A stretch of DNA of 25,939 bases from JBKPFU01 sp046728975 (GTDB lineage Bacteria > Actinomycetota > Thermoleophilia > Gaiellales > Gaiellaceae): positions 1-25,939 of the forward strand of contig JBKPFU010000072.1 of assembly GCA_046728975.1 (NCBI GenBank), given 5' to 3'. The position numbers were made by a program, and so were the translations under genes. The notes beneath the pieces were generated by a model. The model saw nothing but the letters and a program-made list of their open reading frames with translations. It was not told where the DNA came from and ran no database searches. Of the stretch, positions 19,986 through 25,939 are shown one piece after another. Within the stretch, counting starts at the first letter, position 1. Every line of letters starts with the position of its first letter.

Positions 19986-21770
19986 GTGGCCGAGCTCGTT
20001 GCCGACTTCGTCCTCGCGCGCCTGACCGAATGGGGCGTCAAGCGGGTCTACGGGTACCCCGGGGACGGCATCAACGGGTTCTTGGGCGCGTTCGATCGCG
20101 CCGACGGAAAGCCCGAGTTCATCCAGGCGCGCCACGAGGAGATGGCCGCCTTCATGGCGTGCGGGCACGCGAAGTTCTCAGGCGAGGTAGGAGTCTGTAT
20201 CGCCACGTCTGGGCCCGGCGCGATCCATCTGCTGAACGGCCTGTACGACGCGAAGCTCGACCATGCCCCGGTCGTTGCGATCGTCGGACAGCAGAAACGG
20301 ATGTCGCTCGGCGGCAACTACCAGCAGGAGGTCGACCTCCAGACGCTGTTCAGGGACGTGAGCGAGTACGTGCACACGTGCATGGAGCCGGCCCAGGCCC
20401 GCCATCTCGTCGACCGGGCGGCGCGGATCGCGCGTGCCGAGCGAACGGTGACCGCGATCGTCTTCCCGAACGACGTCCAGGAGGAAAAGGCGGTCGAGTC
20501 GCCCCCGCGCGAGCACGGAGCGATCTACTCGAGCGTCGGCTACACGCCGCCGAAGGTCGTCCCGCGCGATGCGGACCTCGACCGCGCCGCGGAGCTGTTG
20601 AACCGCGGCGAGCGGGTCGCGATGCTGGTCGGGCAGGGCGCAGCGGATGCCACCGACGAGGTCATCGAGGCGGCGGAGCTGCTCGGCGCGGGTGTGGCGA
20701 AGGCGCTGCTCGGAAAGGCGGCCGTTCCCGACGACCTTCCATTCGTCACCGGCTCGATCGGCCTGCTGGGCACGCGGCCGAGCTACGAGCTGATGAAGGG
20801 ATGCGACACGTTGCTCGTCGTCGGATCGAGCTTCCCGTACTCCGAGTGGCTCCCGAACGAGGGCCAGGCGAAGGGAGTGCAGATCGACATCGACCCGGGC
20901 ATGCTCGGGATCCGCTACCCGATGGACGTCCACCTCGCCGGCGACGCGAAGGAGACGTTGCGGCTGCTGAACCCGCGCCTGACCCGCAAGCCCGACCGCT
21001 CCTGGTGCGAGCAGATCGAAGCGTCGATCGACGAGTGGTGGCGCCTCCTCGACGAGTGGGCGCACGAGGACGCCGATCCTGTCAACCCACAGCTCGTCGC
21101 GCACGAGCTCTCACAACGCCTGCCCGACGGCTGCATCCTGGCAGCGGACTCCGGCTCTTCGACGAACTGGTGGGCGCGGCACCTCAGGCTTCGCCGCGGA
21201 ATGATGGCGTCGCTGTCGGGGACGCTCGCAACCATGGGCCCGGGCGTTCCCTATGCGATCGCTGCGAAGTTCGCGCATCCCGACCGACCGGTGATCGCGT
21301 TCGTCGGCGACGGCTCCATGCAGATGAATGGGCTCAACGAGCTGATCACGATCGCCAAGTACCGCGAGCGCTGGTCGAACCAGACGCTCGTCATCTGCGT
21401 CTTCAACAACCAGGACCTCAACCAGGTCACGTGGGAGCAGCGCGTGCTTGCAGGGGACCCCAAGTACGTGGGCTCGCAGCAGATCCCCGACTTCCCGTAC
21501 GCGCGCTACGCCGAGATGATCGGGCTGCACGGGCTCAGGGTCGATACGCCCGACGACGTCGGCTCCGGCTGGGACGAGGTCCTGAGCGTGGATCGCCCCT
21601 CGGTGCTCGAGGTCGTCGTCGACCCGGAGATTCCGCCGCTGCCGCCCCACATCACCGCGGAACAGACGAAGAAGATGGCGCGCGCGATGGTGAAGGGAGA
21701 CCCCGAGACCGCCGGCGTGATGACGAAGTCGCTGAAGGCCAAGCTCGAAGAGTTCCTGCCCGGCAGATAG
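19986..21770 (+). CDS. Thiamine diphosphate enzyme, pyruvate oxidase / pyruvate:quinone dehydrogenase type
   Basis: ThDP- and FAD-family enzyme of 594 aa that probably converts pyruvate to acetate (or acetyl phosphate) and CO2. The N-terminal Pyr domain has the cofactor-activating E51 (IQARHEEMAAF), the central domain covers about 190-330, and the C-terminal PP domain has the ThDP motif GDGSMQMNGLNELITIA ending in FNNQDLN (about 441-480). Relatives in the POXB/YdaP group share this length; acetolactate synthase has a different C-terminus. The C-terminal membrane-binding peptide of E. coli PoxB is not evident. GTG 19986 sits 10 nt after a good Shine-Dalgarno sequence that is also in a hairpin. 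The next gene starts 2 nt after its stop, so they are an operon. Confidence 0.88.
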   Translation: MAELVADFVLARLTEWGVKRVYGYPGDGINGFLGAFDRADGKPEFIQARHEEMAAFMACGHAKFSGEVGVCIATSGPGAIHLLNGLYDAKLDHAPVVAIVGQQKRMSLGGNYQQEVDLQTLFRDVSEYVHTCMEPAQARHLVDRAARIARAERTVTAIVFPNDVQEEKAVESPPREHGAIYSSVGYTPPKVVPRDADLDRAAELLNRGERVAMLVGQGAADATDEVIEAAELLGAGVAKALLGKAAVPDDLPFVTGSIGLLGTRPSYELMKGCDTLLVVGSSFPYSEWLPNEGQAKGVQIDIDPGMLGIRYPMDVHLAGDAKETLRLLNPRLTRKPDRSWCEQIEASIDEWWRLLDEWAHEDADPVNPQLVAHELSQRLPDGCILAADSGSSTNWWARHLRLRRGMMASLSGTLATMGPGVPYAIAAKFAHPDRPVIAFVGDGSMQMNGLNELITIAKYRERWSNQTLVICVFNNQDLNQVTWEQRVLAGDPKYVGSQQIPDFPYARYAEMIGLHGLRVDTPDDVGSGWDEVLSVDRPSVLEVVVDPEIPPLPPHITAEQTKKMARAMVKGDPETAGVMTKSLKAKLEEFLPGR

Positions 21771-21772
21771 CC

Positions 21773-22867
21773 ATGGAGAGCACCGCGGTCGAGGTGGCGG
21801 TCGAGCGTCTCGAAGGCTCGGCCTACGAGATCCCGACGGACGAGCCAGAGTCAGACGGGACGCTCGAATGGGACTCGACCACGATCGTGGTCGTCCGGGC
21901 GCATGCCGACGGTGAGACCGGCCTCGGCTACACGTACGGCCACCACGCGATCGGAGTCCTCATCGACGACTTGCTCGCGCCGCTCGTGCGGGGACGCGAC
22001 GCCCTGGATCCGGAGGCCGTCTGGCAGGAGCTCGCGCGTCGGCTCCGGAACACCGGCCGGCCCGGGGTTGGCTTCATGGCGCTCGCGGCGGTGGACACGG
22101 CGCTGTGGGATCTCCGCGCGCGGCTCGAGGGACAGCCGCTGGCCGCGCTGCTCGGGCAGCAGCACGAAGCGGTGCCGATCTACGGGAGCGGCGGCTTCAC
22201 GTCGTACTCGAACGGTCGGCTGGCCGAGCAGCTGGCGGGGTGGGTCGACCAGGGGATTCCGCGGGTGAAGATGAAGGTCGGCCGCGAGCCGGAGCGCGAC
22301 GGCGATCGGCTGGACGCCGCGCGTGCGGCAATCGGCGCCGCCGACCTCTACGTCGACGCCAACGGTGCGTTCGACGCCGACGAGGCAATCGCGTGGTCCG
22401 ACCGCTACCGGGATTGGGACGTGCGCTGGTTGGAGGAGCCGGTGAGCTCGGCGGAGCTCAACGAGCTCCGGCGCGTGCGGCAGCACGCGCCGCAAGACGT
22501 CGCGGCCGGCGAGTACGGCTACGTCCTCGCCGACTTCCGGAACCTGCTCGACGCCGGCGCCGTCGATTGCCTGCAGGCCGACGTCACGCGCTGCGGTGGC
22601 ATCACGGGGCTCCGGCAAGTGGCCGCGCTCGCGGAGGAGCGAGGCATCGACCTCTCGGCCCACTGCGCGCCCGCGCTGTCGACGCACCCATTCGCGGCGG
22701 TCCCCCGCCTCCGTCATCTCGAGTACTTCCATGACCACGTCCGGATCGAGGCGCTGCTGCTCGAGGGTGTGCCCCGTCCCGAGCAGGGCGCACTCAGACC
22801 GGATCTCTCCCGCCCGGGAAACGGGCTCGAGCTCCGACGTGCCGATGCCGAGCGCTTCGAGGTCTAG
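21773..22867 (+). CDS. Enolase superfamily enzyme, mandelate racemase/muconate-lactonizing type
   Basis: A 364-aa metal-dependent enzyme that abstracts a proton alpha to a carboxylate: racemase, epimerase or sugar-acid dehydratase. N-terminal capping domain (about 1-130) and barrel domain with K166-x-K168 (RVKMKVG), metal ligands D195 (DANGAF), E221 (WLEEP) and E247 (AAGEYGY), D270 and H298 (SAHCAP). The Asp270/His298 pair and KxK fit the mandelate-racemase subgroup. The substrate is unknown. ATG 21773 lies 2 nt after the stop of the ThDP enzyme. Immediately after the stop (TAG 22865-22867) begins repeat copy C, so the transcript runs into it. Confidence 0.9.
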   Translation: MESTAVEVAVERLEGSAYEIPTDEPESDGTLEWDSTTIVVVRAHADGETGLGYTYGHHAIGVLIDDLLAPLVRGRDALDPEAVWQELARRLRNTGRPGVGFMALAAVDTALWDLRARLEGQPLAALLGQQHEAVPIYGSGGFTSYSNGRLAEQLAGWVDQGIPRVKMKVGREPERDGDRLDAARAAIGAADLYVDANGAFDADEAIAWSDRYRDWDVRWLEEPVSSAELNELRRVRQHAPQDVAAGEYGYVLADFRNLLDAGAVDCLQADVTRCGGITGLRQVAALAEERGIDLSAHCAPALSTHPFAAVPRLRHLEYFHDHVRIEALLLEGVPRPEQGALRPDLSRPGNGLELRRADAERFEV

Positions 22868-23032
22868 TGGTTGCGACCGTGAATGCGTTCCCGCCTGGCT
22901 GCCGAAAACCGAGCAGGCGAAGGACGCTGGGAGGCCGCGTACCGAATGAGGTACGTGGCCGACTGAGGACGCAGGCAAGCGACGGTTTGCAGGCGGGCCA
23001 GGCGGTCAACCGTATTGGCGGTCGTGACCACT
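22866..23032 (+). repeat. Palindromic structured repeat, copy C
   Basis: Imperfect palindrome of 167 nt filling the space between two tandem genes. Outer arms 22866-22887 and 23011-23032 match at 17 of 22 positions; the inner stem 22891-22899 with 22997-23005 is perfect over 9 bp (CCGCCTGGC/GCCAGGCGG); the apical stem 22933-22943 with 22950-22960 has 11 bp, one G-U, and loop GAATGA. The core matches copies A and B (CCGAAAACC, AAGGACGCTGGGA, CTGAGGACG, GGTTTGCAG). Its last bases include the GTG start (23024) of the next gene. Confidence 0.87.
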
Positions 23033-25939
23033 AACGTCGATACGCGCTCGCTGGAGCACGAGCTCCGGCGGAGCATCGAAGGCGCGGTTCGCTTTTCGGC
23101 GGGCGACCGCGCGCTCTATTCAGCCACGGGGGCGAACTACCGCGAGCTGCCGCTCGGGGTCGTCATCCCGCGGACGACGGACGACGTGGTCGAGACGGTT
23201 CGCGCGTGTCGCGAGCACGGCGCGCCGATCCTCTCGCGCGGCGGGGGCACGGGCCTCGCCGGGCAGACGACCAACGTCGCGGTCGTGATCGACTTCTCGA
23301 AGTACCTCAACCGGATCATCAAAATCGACCCCGAACGCCGCGTTGCCCGCGTGCAGCCGGGCCTGATCCTCGACCACCTCCGCAACGAGGCGGAGCGAGA
23401 GCACGGCCTGACGTTCGGCCCCGACCCGTCGACGCACGAGGAATGCACGTTCGGCGGGATGATCGCGACTAACTCCTGCGGGGTCCGCTCTGTGATGGCG
23501 CAGTTCTACGGGCCCGGCCCGCGCACGTCCGACAACGTCCGCGAACTCGAGGTCCTGACCTACCGCGGCGATCGTGTCCGCGTCGGCGGGGACAACGGGC
23601 TCCCGGACCGGTACCGGGAGCCGCTCCGCGACCTCGCCGACCGCTATGCGCCGCTGATCCGCGAGCGCTATCCGGACATCCCGCGCCGCGTCTCCGGCTA
23701 CAACCTGGACGATCTGCTGCCCGAGAAGAGCTTCGACGTCGCGCATGCGCTGGCAGGCACCGAGAGCACGTGCGTGACGATCCTCGAGGCGACTGTCGAG
23801 CTGCTGCACAGCCCGCCGAAGCGCTCGCTCGTCGTCGTCGGCTACCAAAGCGCCGAGGACGCGGGCCACGCCGTCCCCCACGCGCTCGAGCACAGGCCGC
23901 TCGGATTGGAAGGCGTCGACGAGACCCTGATCACCGACATGACCATGCTGGGCAAGCACTACGAGGACCTCTCCCTCCTCCCCCACGGCCGTGGCTGGCT
24001 GCTGATCGAGACCGGCGGCGAGACGAAGGAGGAGGCGGACGCGCGCGCTCAGGACGTGATCAAGACGCTGGAGAAAGCGAAGCCACGGCCGAGCGGAGCG
24101 AAGCTGTACGACGATCCCCGCCGCGAGCAGCACGTCTGGGCCGTCCGCGAGGCCGGCCTGGGCGCGACGGCCTTCGTGCCGGGCAAGCCGGACGCGTACG
24201 AAGGGTGGGAGGACTCAGCCGTTCCACCCGAGCGAGTCGGGGACTACGTCCGGGAGCTGGGCGCGCTCGGCCGCAAGTACGGCTACGAGAGCGCGCTCTA
24301 CGGCCACTACGGCCAAGGCTGCATCCACGCCCGTTGGAACTTCGATCTCTCGACCGTCGACGGGATCAAGAAGTACCGCAGCTTCGTGGACGAGGCGTCC
24401 GATCTCGTGCTCTCGATGGGCGGTTCGATCTCGGGCGAGCACGGCGACGGCCAGTCACGCGGGGAGCTGCTGCCGAAGATGTTCGGTCCCGAGCTCGTCC
24501 GCGCCTTCCGCGAGTTCAAATCGATCTGGGATCCCGACTGGAAGATGAACCCCGGCAAGGTCGTCAACCCCGACCGGCTCACGGACAATCTGCGGCTCGG
24601 CCCCGACTTCAGCCCGCCGCGGGTGAAAAGCCACTTCGCGTTCACGGCCGACAACGGCAGCTTCGGCCACGCGACGACGCGCTGCATCGGCATCGGCAAG
24701 TGCCGCCGCACGGAGGGCGGCGTCATGTGCCCGAGCTTCATGGTGACGCGCGAGGAGAAGCACACGACCCGCGGTCGTGCGCACCTGCTCTGGGAGATGC
24801 TGAACGGCGTCGAGCTCGGCGGCTGGCGCTCCCAAGAGGTGTACGACGCACTCGACCTCTGCCTGTCCTGCAAGGGCTGCACCAACGACTGCCCGGTCAA
24901 CGTCGACATGCCGACGCTGAAGGCGGAGTTCCTATCCAAGCACTACGAGCACCGCCTGCGGCCGCGCGCCGCGTACGCCTTCGGCCTGATCGACCAGTCC
25001 GCGCGCATCGCCTCGAAGGTGCCGGCGCTCGCGAATCTGGGGGCGAAAACGCCGGTGTTCAGGCTCGCTGCGGGCATCCACCCGAAGCGCCACGTGCCGC
25101 CCTTCGCCCCGGTGACGTTCAAGGCCTGGTTCGCGCAGCGCCCGTCGCTGAACGGCGGGGGCGCGCGCGTGATCCTGTGGGCGGACACGTTCACGAACTA
25201 CTTCGAGCCGGAGATCGCGATCGCCGCCGTCGAGACGCTCGAAGACGCCGGCTTCCACCTCACGGTTCCGGCCGGTCACCTCTGCTGCGGCCGCCCGCTC
25301 TACGACTACGGGATGCTCGACCTCGCCGAGGCGTATCTCCGGAAGGTCCTCGAGCGCCTGCGCGGCGACATCCGCGCCGGCGTCCCGGTGGTGGGAGTCG
25401 AGCCGAGCTGCGTCGCTGTCTTCAAGGACGAGCTGGTCAAACTCTGGCCCAACGACGAGGACGCGAAGCGCCTGGCCAAGCAGTCCTTTCATTTCGCCGA
25501 GTTCATGACCGCGCGTGCCGAGAGCTGGGAGCCGCCGCAGCTGCATCGCAAGGCCATCCTCCACGGGCACTGCCATCAGAAGGCGACAGGCGGCACCGAG
25601 CCGGACAAGAAGCTGCTCGAGCGGATGGGCGTCGAGGCGGAAGAGCTCGAGTCAGGCTGCTGCGGCATGGCCGGCGGTTGGGGCTACGAGCGCGCCCACT
25701 ACGACGTCTCGATCGCCTGCGCAGAGCGCGTCCTGCTGCCGAAGCTGCGCGAGGCGACGCCGGACACGCTGGTCGTGGCCGACGGCTTCTCCTGCCGTAG
25801 CCAGATCGAGCAGGCCGACACCGGCCGGCGCGGGCTGCACTCCGCGCAGGTTGTCCGGCTCGCGCGCGAGCACGGCGCGCAGGGGCCCGTCGGCGCAGCG
25901 CACCCCGAAGACGCGGCCTCGGCCCGGCCGCGGCCGCCG
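23024..25939 (+). CDS. FAD-linked and Fe-S (GlcD-GlcF fusion) dehydrogenase, 3' end outside window
   Basis: Large oxidoreductase, 972 codons with no stop in the window, close to the usual size of the fused family (D-lactate or other 2-hydroxyacid dehydrogenases that feed electrons to the respiratory chain). Order: FAD_binding_4 domain (RGGGTGLAGQ, about residues 73-82, then PDPSTHEECTFGGMIATNSC), FAD-oxidase C domain (to about 500, with GEHGDGQSRGELL near 472), Fe-S region (C554...C560 and CLSCKGCTNDCP at 613-624), then two CCG-type cysteine-rich domains (HLCCGRPL about 753; SGCCGMAGGWGYER about 878). GTG 23024 was chosen; TTG 23015 is in frame and also possible. No Shine-Dalgarno sequence is visible, and the start lies in the 3' arm of repeat copy C. 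Confidence 0.9.
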   Translation, partial: MTTNVDTRSLEHELRRSIEGAVRFSAGDRALYSATGANYRELPLGVVIPRTTDDVVETVRACREHGAPILSRGGGTGLAGQTTNVAVVIDFSKYLNRIIKIDPERRVARVQPGLILDHLRNEAEREHGLTFGPDPSTHEECTFGGMIATNSCGVRSVMAQFYGPGPRTSDNVRELEVLTYRGDRVRVGGDNGLPDRYREPLRDLADRYAPLIRERYPDIPRRVSGYNLDDLLPEKSFDVAHALAGTESTCVTILEATVELLHSPPKRSLVVVGYQSAEDAGHAVPHALEHRPLGLEGVDETLITDMTMLGKHYEDLSLLPHGRGWLLIETGGETKEEADARAQDVIKTLEKAKPRPSGAKLYDDPRREQHVWAVREAGLGATAFVPGKPDAYEGWEDSAVPPERVGDYVRELGALGRKYGYESALYGHYGQGCIHARWNFDLSTVDGIKKYRSFVDEASDLVLSMGGSISGEHGDGQSRGELLPKMFGPELVRAFREFKSIWDPDWKMNPGKVVNPDRLTDNLRLGPDFSPPRVKSHFAFTADNGSFGHATTRCIGIGKCRRTEGGVMCPSFMVTREEKHTTRGRAHLLWEMLNGVELGGWRSQEVYDALDLCLSCKGCTNDCPVNVDMPTLKAEFLSKHYEHRLRPRAAYAFGLIDQSARIASKVPALANLGAKTPVFRLAAGIHPKRHVPPFAPVTFKAWFAQRPSLNGGGARVILWADTFTNYFEPEIAIAAVETLEDAGFHLTVPAGHLCCGRPLYDYGMLDLAEAYLRKVLERLRGDIRAGVPVVGVEPSCVAVFKDELVKLWPNDEDAKRLAKQSFHFAEFMTARAESWEPPQLHRKAILHGHCHQKATGGTEPDKKLLERMGVEAEELESGCCGMAGGWGYERAHYDVSIACAERVLLPKLREATPDTLVVADGFSCRSQIEQADTGRRGLHSAQVVRLAREHGAQGPVGAAHPEDAASARPRPP

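Noticed and set aside
20030..21772. Upstream extension of the enolase-superfamily frame through the ThDP enzyme
   Set aside because: The frame is open but Arg-rich and out of frame with the conserved ThDP motifs; the real gene starts at ATG 21773.
22866..23032. Palindromic element as integron attC site
   Set aside because: Conserved attC ends (RYYYAAC and GTTRRRY boxes) are not present and no integron integrase or cassette pattern is seen.

Overview
The window is a high-GC chromosomal segment that reads as bacterial and actinobacterial. Starts are often GTG or TTG, genes are tightly packed, stops and starts overlap by 1-13 nt, and a SigR/RsrA-like sigma/anti-sigma pair has a matching promoter. 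A deep soil lineage such as Thermoleophilia (Gaiellales/Solirubrobacterales) is my inference; no rRNA or marker gene is present to prove it. No tRNA, CRISPR array, phage gene or transposase was seen.

Layout, left to right. (1) A secreted BNR/sialidase-like protein (+) converges through a shared terminator on a leftward operon of an M24 metallopeptidase and acetyl-CoA synthetase. (2) Rightward from 5184 is a coupled operon: amidohydrolase, then the three subunits of a molybdenum hydroxylase (2Fe-2S, Mo-pterin and FAD subunits), a MocA-like Mo-cofactor cytidylyltransferase, and an HTH-TM-LytR_C protein. (3) A leftward ECF sigma/zinc anti-sigma pair carries a textbook SigR-type promoter; a PRC-barrel gene is divergent from it. 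(4) A leftward group follows: ferredoxin reductase-like flavoprotein, zinc-ribbon protein, YbdK-type glutamate-cysteine ligase and an HMA metal-binding protein. (5) Rightward are a second PRC-barrel protein and a MerA/Lpd-like flavoprotein, then a leftward HtrA protease. (6) Rightward to the end are nitrilase, a pyruvate-oxidase-type ThDP enzyme, an enolase-superfamily (mandelate racemase type) enzyme and an FAD plus Fe-S dehydrogenase that runs off the window.

The most unusual signal is non-coding. Three intergenic copies (5011-5183 on -, 12691-12799 on +, 22866-23032 on +) share a conserved core, but their apical and outer stems have different sequences that remain base-paired in every copy. 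That covariation points to selection on a folded single strand (RNA or ssDNA), not just repeat copying. In two copies the 3' arm covers the ribosome-binding site or start codon of the next gene. A second, unrelated hairpin cluster, including an intrinsic-terminator-like element, splits the molybdenum hydroxylase operon between its Mo and FAD subunits, next to what looks like a second copy of the Mo-subunit C-terminal tail.

Functionally, the genes suggest an aerobic heterotroph that oxidises organic acids. Pyruvate oxidase makes acetate, acetyl-CoA synthetase activates it, a GlcD/GlcF-type dehydrogenase oxidises a 2-hydroxyacid, and a molybdenum hydroxylase acts on an unknown, probably (hetero)aromatic or acyl-CoA, substrate. 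A thiol and metal stress module sits in the middle.
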